Shown: positions 41,296 to 52,267 of the stretch, in pieces
Numbering within the stretch: the stretch's first letter is position 1
Layout of the letters: the number at the start of each line of letters is the position of its first letter
Source: Gymnopus androsaceus JB14
Taxonomy: Eukaryota; Basidiomycota; Agaricomycetes; Agaricales; Omphalotaceae
Assembly: GCA_009733575.1 (NCBI GenBank)
Contig: ML769392.1
Span: 248,001-312,000, forward strand
Reading direction: 5' to 3'
Length of the DNA: 64,000 nucleotides
Position numbers and translations under genes: made by a program
The notes under the pieces: model-generated
Seen by the model: only the letters and a program-made list of their open reading frames with translations
The model's database searches: none
What the model was told of the DNA's origin: nothing

Positions 41296-44200
41296 ATGTC
41301 TTCCTCTTCCTTCTCCTTTGCCGGCCACAGTTCCAAGCAGGTGTCTTCAGAAAAAGTCCCACCTATTGATCTTTCGGTCCTTCAAAATGCCAGTAAAGTC
41401 CTCGAAGAACAATTCACAAAAGACTCGCAAGCTATTCCTGAACTCGGAGACACTCTGCGTGAGCTCGGTTTGCTGCTAGCAGAGACAAACATTAACTATT
41501 TAATAGCCTCTGGCCAAGCTTCATCGTCGTACAGTGTGTTTCCTGACGATGTCCGAGTTCCGTTCCAAAAGCGGAAGCTGGTTGGAATACCTGAAGCCTT
41601 GTTCCAGTATTACAGCAGTGCGTATTCTCAGAGCAGCTCTGCCTATTTACTTACGAAGCCCATAGGTACCAGCGTGAATTCTCACATGGGTTTAATTCCA
41701 GAACTCGAGAGGGTCTGGATATCTATTGACCATAAACTATTTCTATGGGATTATAATGACAGGTGAGTTCTTTGCTTTTTCATCGTTCAACGCGTCAGAA
41801 ACTTTACTCTGTGCACCAGTCAAGAGATCAGCTCATTTCGTGGACCAGCCTTATGTGATCACACACGTCGGCCTCGTCAAACCCAAGAAAGGGCTCTTCA
41901 TCGAAGAAATATCACATCTCCTTGTCATTTGCACACCAGTATCCATTCTTCTCATTGCGCTCTCATTTTCTATGGTCCCGGAACCTCTACTCGGTTCCGC
42001 AAAGAGGTCAAGTTATATGCGACCGACTTGACAATCTCGACAGAGGTCGAAATGACCTCTGTCGTTGGTACTCCAGACGGACGCATTTTTATGTGTGGAT
42101 CACAGGATGGAAATCTATACGAGCTGCACTATCAGGAAAACGAAGGCTGGTTTGGTAAACGGATTCAACTCATCAACCACTCGGTGGGCGCAATGTCGAG
42201 TCTACTTCCCCGATTTACCTCGACCAGCGCAGAAGGTTCGCCGCTTTGTTATTTTATTTTGTTAAATCTAAAAAGAAATTATTCTGTCCAGACCGCATTA
42301 TTTCAGTGGTTGCAGACTCTGAGAGAGAATGTTTCTACACGCTAACAGAGAAGAACGTGATCTCTATATACAAGCCTACCTCAGATAAGTCTGTACAACA
42401 CGTCCAAACGCTGTCCAATCTGTACAAGACTGCTCAGGACCGATGTCCTGGCTCGCCAGCAATTACACCACAGACATTCCAAATCATCACATTGCATCCC
42501 ATCAGCCTCCTGGAATCTCGCTCTGGTGTGCAGCTACTAGCCATGACTACTAATGGAGTTCGGCTGTACTTTTCGCCCGGCTTTGGCTATGGCGGCTCAA
42601 TGCAGACACTTGGCACACGCACCTTACAACTCTCGCATGTCAGACTACCACCTTCCAACCTTATTCATCCTGATGAACAAGAAAATCCTCACCGACCGCC
42701 GCCTTCAGTAAACTCCTTTGGCCCAGTGCAGGGCCAGCCTCCCCGACAATCGCGCGCGTATATTGTATCGACAATAGATAATTCCTGCTATGTGGACGGT
42801 CTTACTGTCTCTGCTCAACCAGGAGATGTCGATACAGTTGACTATCTTCTTTGCATGTCTCCCGATCTGACGCGCATTGGATCATTGGACCAACTCAATT
42901 TACCTCAGCCCGTCGCCCAACCCACCTACTCCATGTATGGAAGCCAGAATAATTCCAGTCGCCCGCCTTTAACTGAATACGCGACATTGCTTTCGATACC
43001 CGGGAGAACTTGGGCTATGGCCCCAGTTCCACAAAAGCCTTTAGCTGCAGATGTAGCAGGTGTTGCTGTTACCAATGAGCTCGCGACACAAGTTGGCGAG
43101 CCTCCTCGTCAATTCATGATCTTGACAAACGTTGGCCTCACCTTTTTGGTAAAACGGCGCTCTCTTGATTATCTGAGAGCCGTCATCGAAGAGCTTCAGT
43201 CGGAAGGAAACGTACAACCTATTATTGAGTTCCGAGACAGGTATATTGAATTTTTTTCCTCATTAGTCTGAGCCATGCTAATATCGTTGGGCTTTAGTTT
43301 TGGAAGGAATCAGACTTGCGCAATGCTTCTTGCCCTAGCAAGTGGAAATACTTTTCTGGATGGAACAGATCAACCTTCGGGCACAATTAGTTCAGTCAGT
43401 CCTGATCTTGCAGCAGTAGCCAAGCAAGCATTCTACGACTTTGGTGAGAAACCCATTTGGTCGGAACGAATGGTTTACGGGAAAAGTATGTCCGCGCAAT
43501 ATTGTTTTGTCTGTGAGGGATTTCTGACTTTTTAAAGGCGAAAACCAGGGAACCGCGATATTTAGCGGTAGAAGAGAAGGTCTAGCGTTATACTTGTCGA
43601 GACTTGTGAGGCCAATTTGGAAATCCAAGTTGGTCGTAGCAAGGTGAGTTTCTATAGTATTTGCATGTGCCGTTATTCACAGATGGGCATTCTTAGCCCG
43701 TCCGGTTTGCAACCAGCAGTTCTCGAAGAACGCTTAATAAGTATCCAAAAGAACTTGTACGCGTTGAAGGATCTCCTCGACAAAAACCCGCACTTGTTCC
43801 ATTCTTCTCCCGGAGATTCGGCTGCCTCGCGCGCACCTGCAATGGAGCAGGAGGCTTGGAAGGTAGTCTCGCTATACACGTATGTTGAATGCCAATACTA
43901 ACAGAATCTCAGGCAGAACAGGCTTCCGTTGCCCAATTACTATCTCTGCTGACAAGAAGCATCGAGGCGCTTTCTTTTGTCCTTCTTCTAAACGACTACC
44001 GTTTTGGGGACATAATGACAAAGTGATCGTTGGTTTTGCTTGGTTGCTGATCACTACTAATTATTTTCTAGATGTGACGCCGAAATCCAAAAACTAGTTT
44101 CATCACTAACCTTTGAGGATCTGATCACCACTCAAAACGGCCTCACCGTATCAAGAGCTCTAGTGAATGTCATCATTGACCAACAAATAGGTCAACAAAT

Positions 44201-46251
44201 CAGTGTATGCTCAGTACATCTTGGCTGTGCCCTTTGTTTACACTCTTTGTCCTAGGTCGATACCATCAGCGAAGTCTTGCAAAATAGATGTGGATCTTTC
44301 TGCAGCACTGATGATGTCATGTTATACAAGGTATGGTTTTTTTTTTTTTTTCGCGCAAGTGTTCACTTACCTTGATCTTTAGGCTAAAGAAAATATTCGA
44401 AAAGCCGTAGAAACGTCAAATCCTGTAGAAAAACAGAACTGGTTGTCCGAATCCCTAAGGTGCGTTGAAGATAGTGTTTACTTGTATCTGTAGCGGCTCA
44501 TTCTACACCCCAGGTTATACACAAAGGGTGCTCGCATACTCGATCTCGAAAAATTGAGAGAAATATGTGGAGACTTTCAATTGCTAAGCTACGCCAAAGG
44601 TTAGATTGTGAACATTACTCTTAAAACTTTGAAACTTAAAGTCTTGAAAGGTGCTATTGAATTATCCCTCATATGTGCACGAGTATTCGATCCAGACAAC
44701 ATTGGGTGGGATTACTGGAGATCGGGTGCCAGCTCTGATGGCCCAGCGCGAGTAGCCTATCAACGCAGGCTGCAATGCTACGAACTGATCCTGGATTCCT
44801 TATCCGTCTTCGAGCGCCAGATGGATGATCCAAGTGCTGCTGGGACGTCTCTCTCACCTCAAGAATTAGAATCGGTTAAAGATCTCGCGTATAAACTGTC
44901 CTTTTCGAGCGACGACGAAATGTTCCACTCGACGCTATATGATTGGCTTATAAGTAGACAGTTGGCCGATGATCTATTGGAGGTTTGTGGTCATCCTCAT
45001 TACAGATGCAGGCCATGGCTCAAATTTACTTATCAGATACGACCTCCTTTCCTGGAGTCACACCTTCGGCGTGAGCCTGTGTCCGCTGAGAAGTACCAAC
45101 TGCTTTGGCAGTTTTACGTAAAAGATGGGCAACCTCTGCGGGCAGCTGAAGTCCTCCTTGCTTTGGCTGAATCTGCCGAGTACGTTTTCTTTTCATTCGG
45201 GTGATCTATCTTCTTCATCTCAGCTTCATTTTAGATTCCCGCTTCAGCTTGACAGCAGGCTAGAGTACTTGACTCTAGCGGTTGGGAACGCCAAATCACA
45301 CCCCGTGTCTGCTGGAGGTAGACATGAAACCGCAATTGCCTTTTTGACTGATCTTGAAGAGAAGTTGGAGGTTGCCCAAGTGCAGCTAGAAATATATTCC
45401 ACATTACTACCGCACGTCAATGATGCACCAGAAGTTGGTGCAAGGATCAATGCCCTATCCCTGCGGCTTTATACGTTGTCTGACTTGTTTCAGGAATATG
45501 CTATTCCCTTTGATCTTCCTATTCTAAAGCTCCTTTGTCTGCATGTTGCTGAACATCGCGACGAAGTTATGGTTCGGCAGGTGTGGAATCAAATATTTGA
45601 CCAAGGTGTGTACAGACACCTGCACTCAACGACCTTTAACCGATCGTTGCTCTAGTTATAGCGGAAGAGTCGGATCTGCTAGCTCAAGCAGATCAGCTTT
45701 CATCAAGGCTCATAAAACTTGGCCGACGCTTTTACCCTTCTGTGTTCGCCTTCCCTCTTCGTAAGTGCCTACATTGCCAAGTTCTTTAGCATCGACTCAA
45801 ATCCAACTTCAGAACTGGTGGCCGATCTTTTGGTTCGTTTTTCGTTGGAACGGAAAGACGTTCTACCAAGTGGTTGGGCTCCTAGGATTTTGGTCCAAGC
45901 AGGTGTGCCATATGTCGAGATATGGGATGCCTTCCATGAGATGTATGAATCGCATGTGCGTGACTGTAATAAGTTTACAACATACTTGTTTCTAATGATT
46001 CTTCGCCTGTCTAGATTCCACCATTCAACGCACAAGCAAATGTGCAGGCCATTTCATCCGATATAGCAATCTTGTTGTCTGACTGGTTAGAGGAAGCGAA
46101 ACGACCCAACTCCTCATCGGATCGTGGTGAACTACCCGTCAGTCGCATTGACTTTGCTGTAAATCAGTATATCAATGAACTGGATTCCGATCGCGTTGAG
46201 AGCAAGAAAAGATACGAGGCTGTGAAACGAGAACTTAGGCGAAATTGGTAA
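41296..46251 (+). CDS. NUP170: Nucleoporin NUP155/NUP170
   Basis: This is an inner-ring scaffold nucleoporin of the nuclear pore. Roughly 17 exons give ~1350 residues, the family size. The N-terminal beta-propeller includes ERVWISIDHKLFLWDYND, LVKPKKGLFIEEISHLL and VVGTPDGRIFMCGSQDG; the alpha-solenoid half includes KDLLDKNPHLFHS, LARLVRP-like segments, WDYWRSG and a C-terminus SRIDFAVNQYINEL. The start follows a good CCACCATGT context. Two compensating frame breaks occur: an extra C at 41839 (SSF|VDQP) and a missing C in CCC at 41977-41979 (SMVP|GTSTRF); between them the conserved protein is read one frame off. The junction near 43640 also reads cleanly only with a weak donor. Otherwise exons join in frame. 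Confidence 0.92.
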
Positions 46252-46448
46252 AATCTTGTTGGTACATATGTAGTACATATAAATAGATAAATAGTCATTC
46301 CGATATATTATATACTAAATTTGTAGCGCAGGGCCTGCCTTGTAGAGCATTCAAACCTCTACTATGATCTCCTCCGCTCGCAATAGCAGCCTTTTCGAGA
46401 TAGATTCTGTGAAACGATATACTTGGTACAGCGCTCTAGAGCAAACAG

Positions 46449-47340
46449 TCAGTTAATGGCAATGGTAATACGGTTGGTAAGAACAAGCCTGGCGCATCCA
46501 ATGCAGATTAATACTGCTATAATGAGTGCAGATGCATCTCGAGAGTCATTGTTCCGCCTCCTCCTCGCTAGCCAACGAATTGGCGAAATAAGAGAAAAGG
46601 ACAACATCTGAACCAAAGAAGAAGCTCCTAAAGGTGCATCATCGTCAGTACTAAGTGCTAAGGCTGCTATAGTGGATACTAGCCTAGAAGAGGGAGCCCA
46701 ATTATCAACCGTGCTAGAAAACCGGGGCTTCCTTGTGTAGTTGCAGAAGGAGCGCCAGTAGATCGACTCCTTGCATCGAATAATACGCCGTTTTCATCTT
46801 GCAGAATTCCTAAAGCAGCCCGGACGATGTCTCTGGCCGCTTCGACTGGATCTTCAAACCAATACGATGAGGAGAAGATATAAAAGCCAGAACTTGAAGG
46901 TCTTTGGAAGTAGGCCAGAAGATAGGTGGTGACATAAGAAGAAGCGAGAGTAAGGAGAGCAAAAATAAAGGCTGATATGCAGCCTATGATCACTTTACCG
47001 AGCTTCAGTATAAGAATGGCTAGGCGAGCGAGAGACCTACGAGGATTAGAAGCAATTCCGACTGCCCAGAAGCGTGCAGCGAATTTGTATTTGTAGTGGC
47101 ATTGAGGACAAGAGAAGAACGCCGACTTGTTTGGGGAACTGGTGCGCCATCTTTGAAGACATTTAACGTGCACATACTGGTCAAGATGGTGAGTAGGTCA
47201 ATAAGTAACAAAAGTTCAGGCCAAATTACACTGATCGTCCCCCTGCAAAGACATGGCCGGATTAACCGACCAAGCTCTTCTTCAGATTCTACTCCGTCGA
47301 AACAAATTCGGCATTGCTTTTGGTCCTCGCCGTCCGCCAT
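46449..47340 (-). CDS. RING-CH (MARCH-type) membrane E3 ubiquitin ligase
   Basis: The N-terminal RING-CH finger (C4HC3) is complete: CRICFDGVE, RPCLCRG, TISYVHVKCLQRW and CPQCHYKYKF, with the intron inside TIS|YVH. Two hydrophobic helices follow (KVIIGCISAFIFALLTLASSYVTTY split here: KVIIGCISAFIFALLTLA then YVTTYLLAYF), another begins LARLIIGLPLLG, and a last one near the end is SALIIAVLICIGCARLVL. The frame breaks at 46683-46684, where GG would have to be GGG to read LPLLGLVSTIAALA and continue to the stop at 46449; without that the protein ends at 46679. About 240 residues. Such ligases act in ER or vacuolar membranes; the substrate is unknown. Diverges from the carrier over 204 bp. Confidence 0.8.
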
Positions 47341-47544
47341 TTAGTGGTGGTAAAGTTTATTCACGAACGATATTCTTCGTGAACTAAGTACAGGTAAGAG
47401 ACGAAATCCACGTGGTGATTGATCTTGACGGCGTTGCGGGCCTAAATTAGACGCGCCTATTTTCCAAGTCAGCGTTCTTACTACCGTGACTCCTCTTGAA
47501 GTGTAGATTCTGCCTTTGGGAGACGGAATCAGGGTGTATCTTTC

Positions 47545-49173
47545 ATGGCAGCAGATGCAGGGGCTTCAGATAGCAGCCATATCCGAATAGTTGGCGCTGT
47601 GGCTGGAATCGGTAAGCCGTCTTTTACAAAATTGTTCTTACTGAACTGAATTCCCATCGGACAGGAAGTGGTAAGCGCCCTTTGGCAATTTGTTGATACT
47701 GAAAACTTAACTTAGCCACTTAATAGGTTTGACGAAAGTGAGGTGCTTCCAAGTTCATTATTGAAGGTACCACTCATTCAATCACCCCTCTTCAGGTAAC
47801 TGTGGGACATGGGTGAATTTTGGTGTAAGTACCATAACTCCTGCCATATCCCCATTTTGTATTCATTGTTGCAAAGATTTGCTAGCGCTGTCCATGGACT
47901 CCTTGACTGAAAATTGAACGTTGCTAGGTTTGACACTATCAAAACTCGACTGCAGTGCTCCCCCGGAACATATCGTAATGCATTCGATGCCTTTCTGACA
48001 ATTATTCGGAAAGAAGCACGTCTATTTGTTTACTTTATCTTAATACTGCTTCGAACTAATGAGTCTCTCTCTCATTCAGGGACCTCTTGCTCTCTACAAA
48101 GGAGCAACTCCTCCTGCTGTTGGCTGGGCAGCGATCGACTCTCTTCTGATGGGGTCCTTGCATAACTATCGATTATTTCTAGTTCGCAACGGTATGACTG
48201 AGTCTACCCCAGTATCTGGAATCCCCCGTCTTACTATGCTCGGGCACGGTATCGCGGGTCTTGCTGCGGGTATAACAAGGTTTGGCTGACAACGATTTTT
48301 CTCCGTGTCATTTTCGTGTGGTTAAGATTCAATTAACTAGCACTGTAATCGCTACACCTATCGAACATTTGAAGGGTAATATTTTTCTTCAATATATGAC
48401 GTCGATCTTAACTCAGTTTTCACAGTGAAGCTGCAGCTTCAGTCTCAGAGGGCAATCTCCGACCGACAATTCAAAGGACCCGTAGATTGCATCCGTCAAA
48501 TTTGGCGTATACAAGGCCCATTGGGACTCTGGAGTGGTTTTACAGGCAGTGTTGCCTTCCGTTGCAACTTCTTTTGGATGTTTCTATCGTTTGAGGTGTG
48601 TTTCGTCTCTTAAGTTTTCGACACTTCTATAGCGATTATCTTATTCATATAAGGGCTTCATGCGGGCATTCTCAAGTCTGAAAGGAACTCCGTTTGAGGT
48701 GAGATATAATCGTTTGACCTTTGTCTAGTTCGAGCTCAACTCTTGAACAGATGAGCATCGGTACAGCCAATTTTCTCTCCGGTGGACTTGGGGCTTTTGT
48801 ATTTTGGACTATGGCAATGCCAGCCGATAATATCAAAAAGTAGCCACTTCAAGCTCAATCCTGGCTTCATATCTGATTAAATTTTATAGCCGGATGATGT
48901 CTTATCCATACCCTTTATCGTATCCACAACATTCCTCAGAACTCGGACGTGCACCCTCTCTTAGGGAGACTGCAAGGTCTATCCACGCACAGCATGGTCT
49001 TCCCGGATTCTTTCGTGGTCTGGGACCATGCTTTCTACGGGCTTTTCCTACTAATGCTTGTGCTTTCCTGGTATACGAAGGTATGCTGAGAGGTTTTGGT
49101 GCTGAAAAGGTCTGTCACGGTCCATGCAATTTTCCGCTCTCTTCTTAATTCCCTGCAGACTCGACATTCGTAA
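47545..49173 (+). CDS. Mitochondrial carrier family protein (SLC25)
   Basis: Three ~100-residue repeats, each with two membrane helices, define an inner-membrane solute carrier of about 325 residues. The repeat signatures are GFDTIKTRLQ, PIEHLKVKLQ and PADNIKNRMM; the first has Gly in place of the usual Pro. Bonds such as GHPxD are replaced by VGHGFD at an exon junction (CATGG|G). Other motifs: RKEGPLALYKGATPPAVGWA and GFFRGLGPCFLRAFPTNACAF, which suggest the Ymc1/carnitine-ornithine-like subgroup, but substrate cannot be assigned. About ten exons, including a 6-nt exon GAAGTG (47666-47671). The intron at 48016-48079 has GC at its donor. The last exon encodes only TRHS. Confidence 0.85.
48016..48079 (+). 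other. GC-AG intron in the carrier gene
   Basis: AAAGAA|GCACGT...ATTCAG|GGACCT restores KEGPLALYKGA. No GT donor in the neighbourhood gives the conserved reading. A T-to-C sequencing difference is the alternative. Confidence 0.6.
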
Positions 49174-50037
49174 ACTTGATCTACGTTAGACTGATATTCC
49201 ACTGTATCCTCTCTATCCTCTCTATGCTTCGCTTAGAATCTCGTTTCCTATGAAATAAACCACTTGTCTCCACAGCCTTGTCCAGCTCGGTGCATTCTTC
49301 CTGATCGTGCGCCGACTACATTTATCTCCATAAAATCTGCTGTTCATATCTCTATTGACTTTACCAGAGATCCTCAAGCCCTATGAAACCTTTGAGGCGG
49401 CTGGTTTTACAGCATGCGCAGGGTAAATATCCGCAAGTGCAGTATATGAGCGTGAATTTCTCGGGTCGACTGTCGTTGGGAATGGTATAGGTGGCAGTGT
49501 ATAGAGAATAGCGTTTGAGAGAAACAGTTCAGATAAGGTGGGACGAAGACATTGTTATGACCAAGCAGAATGAATTGTGTGTAGAACTACAGAGGAGACT
49601 AGTTAAAAACAGTCATTGATTCGTTATTTCTCAACTAGCTTATGGTAGAATGCAATCGTACATTGCATACATGAACCTGTACACTTGTGCTTTTACACTG
49701 GTACACTGGGATATTCTGGACTTGCAGAAATGCCCTTTCGACAAATATACTTCGCATCGCATCTTCGCAAACTGACAAATATTATCATTAATGATTGAAA
49801 TATAGTTTTTAAAAAAGTCTGGAAATCACGCTTATCTACGCTACTACTAGTATTACTAGTAGTATTATAGGACAACATTATTGTAAAGTATCGTACACGG
49901 AGCTGTAGCTATTAGCAATTAAGAATCGCAACACTATAGTAGTACTAGTAGTCTATCATTAAGTATATGTATCATATAGAATTCTTCGGTCACGGAAATC
50001 TAAAGCAAGAAGAGGGAACGGAGACGCGAGCGAATAT
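49174..50037. other. Intergenic between the carrier and the REXO4-like gene
   Basis: Convergent 3' flanks. No gene found. AT-rich from 49600, with a perfect palindrome at 49842-49864 and several TAGTAC/TAGTAG words up to 49955. Confidence 0.5.
49842..49864. repeat. Perfect palindrome, 11-bp arms
   Basis: TACTACTAGTA, one T, then TACTAGTAGTA. It could extrude as a hairpin. A related imperfect copy (tagtagtactagtagt) lies at ~49936. Confidence 0.9.
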
Positions 50038-50949
50038 CTATATGTAACAGCGGGAGAAAGTGCTTGGTGGTAAAGCGCACGGCCAACTGCCGCGCTTAAT
50101 AGTGTCCTCCCAGTCTCTGTCGTCGGAACGATACAGATCCAAAGCAGCGCGGGCGTTTTCAAGCGGGTTTTGCTCAGCCTCCTGCACGCGACGGCGCATC
50201 TACAATAAAGGCTTTTAGAGCGAGGACGTTCCCAGGTAAACAAATTACCTACAAGTTGGAACATCAGCGTTGGAAGACCGATTGGGTGATGAGGCGAGCG
50301 GAGAGCGTTGCGGAAGGGCTTTGGAAATTTCAGGTGAGTGATGATTGGTGGACCTCAAAATAATTCAAGTACCTGGTAGAGAGCTACGTCTCGGGTATCA
50401 ACCGCAGGGTGCGGGATTCCCAGAACTTTTGAACCGTTAAGCAAGAGCAAGTCGGATGATGAGGAACTAGCAATGCTAACCGGAAAGATCGTTCCAGATA
50501 CTATGTCCCACAATAATCTGGCCTTTAATAAGATTCGCGACATGTTGTTGAACCTGATTGAAGGATGCAGCGTTTCCTACGATCATTATTAGATGTTAAC
50601 TGTGATGAGAAGTAACCGGCTACTTACTGCCAGACAGATGAGCGGGCTCTATCCCAGTCGTAGCCGTACGATACTCTGTAACCTGAATGCCGACTTCTGA
50701 TAAGAAAACGTACGGCCCATGATTCATGTCGACCACTAACCTTCATAGTTGGCGCCACGTATGTATCGAGGACAGTGTTTCCTCGAAAGTCGACGATCGC
50801 GATTCGTCTTGATAAGGTGAAGGTTTAGAAGCATGAACAGAACAGTCTAAAAGGAAAAAAATATCGTACGCAAGCATGCTCGTAGTTCCAGCAGGGCCTA
50901 CACCAACAGTTATACACGAGACGGAGTAGATGTTCTTGGATGGAGACAT
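50038..50949 (-). CDS. REXO4/Rex-type exonuclease fold, catalytic DxE missing
   Basis: Six or more exons give ~190 residues of the DEDDh exonuclease fold seen in REXO4/ISG20. Conserved family blocks are VGVGPAGTTSMLARIAIVDF, VAPTMKVTEYRT, TTGIEPAHLS, IIVGHSIWNDLSVLGIPHP and TRDVALYQPFRN. The family begins ALDCEMVGVGP, where D and E bind metal; here the aligned residues are SVSCITVGVGP, so both are lost. The ExoII aspartate (HSIWNDL) remains, while the ExoIII region reads NPLENARAALDLY without the usual H...D pattern. The change is by substitution, not by frame slip. It is probably a pseudo-exonuclease or decaying paralogue. Upstream in-frame codons are open but unlike the family; the start is MSPSKNIYS. 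Confidence 0.75.
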
Positions 50950-51315
50950 TGATGTAGAATGCGAGTGATGATGAGGGAGAAGTAGCACTGAGAATGCGGC
51001 TTCATCTTTCATTCTGCGCCCTTTAAGTATTAGAAGCCAACCACCTAAGATTGTTTTCGGAAATGGCGCATCTGAGTGGAATAAATGAGATTTGACAGCG
51101 GAGTCAATCCCCCGACGTTTCGAACAGCGAGTTGAGGACGGGAAAGGAAATGAAAAGACCAGTGAAGAAGTTGGAGAAGGGGTAAGGGTTTTTTTGAGCG
51201 AGCATATTGGCAGACATGAAGATAACGGAGGTGATTCCGTCCGTATAAATCGCATACATTTCGAGAAGAAGTTGAAAATACAGGCCGAAGAAAGTTACTC
51301 TGACAAATGGCCTTG

Positions 51316-52000
51316 GATCTTACTCAAAGAGGGTCCAGCATTGCGTAGGCGTAGATCATAAAAGAACCAGTATCTTTTAAGAAAGCAGGGCTGCTCTCGC
51401 CACCGATCACGATTGCACCGGGACCTGTCATTGATGGATGGTAGGTTAGGGTTTCTTCCAAGTCGGCCCCGGTGAATGAAGTCGGTATTTCTTGACCTCG
51501 CTCAATTCAACAGTGTTGAAATTGAACATAGACATTACCATCCAAAGAACGCCTCAACCCCAGCGATTTCTTCCGTCAGTCAGCGTAGCCACAAAGCCCG
51601 AAAATCCGCAAGAAGTACCCACAATACCCATAGCGGTCCCGTAGGTGGAATTACGTGACATAATTGCAGATCGTTTTGACATCGAACGAACACTGTCGAA
51701 CTTTCGTGCTGCTTCTTCCAAGCGTTAATGGTGATGTCCATCCAGTCGGTTTCTCAATAGTTTTTGCCCATCCAGTCTAGGTGTAGTTGTGACCTCCTGC
51801 AGCCTAGCGCAGAGCTTATGCATTCCTTCCTGAGTATCGCGTGGTCCAATGTACCTTCTAGTCCAGCAGTACTGAGTGCTGAAATAAGCTCATCCGAGAC
51901 GACGGGACAGATTTTCGTATGAAATACTGACGTATGACAGCTCGTTCGGCGAAAGCCAAAGATGAACTTGACTCGAGCTTATAAGATGAGACGCCGAATA
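51316..52000 (-). pseudogene. Unrecognised, probably broken coding stretch
   Basis: On the minus strand several protein-like pieces follow each other in different frames: RDTQEGMHKLCARLQEVTT, then RLEEAARKFDSVRSMSK leading into YGTAMGIVGTSCGFSGFVAT, then TGADLEETLTYHPSMTGPG leading into FLKDTGSFMIYAYAMLDPL. They have normal composition and no low complexity, but I cannot link them with convincing splice sites and do not recognise the family. A decayed gene, or a gene with indel errors, is the likeliest reading. Flanking 50950-51315 and 52001-52267 show nothing else. Confidence 0.3.
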
Positions 52001-52267
52001 CCAGCGACTTGAGAACACGGAGACCAGGTGACCGTGACATGAAGAACTGACGGAGAACGTGAACTGGTACATCTTCCTCCTTCTTTAGAAAAAAAATGAC
52101 GATAGGAACGGTCCAGCATCTGGTCAGCGGTCAAAAATCAAGCAGAGTAAGTAGGAAGAAAGAATCATCCGGCGTCAATGGAATTTAAGAACGACGTGAT
52201 GAGCCCAGATGCGAACGACGAAGAAGAAGAACCAGGTCGTCTCACAGCGGTTCAGCGAACAATTTTT

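Noticed and set aside
41821..41980. Programmed double frameshift in NUP155
   Set aside because: Two compensating 1-nt changes could mimic it, but similar indels occur in unrelated genes throughout the window, so sequence error is simpler. An alternative acceptor (AAGAG) would explain only the first.
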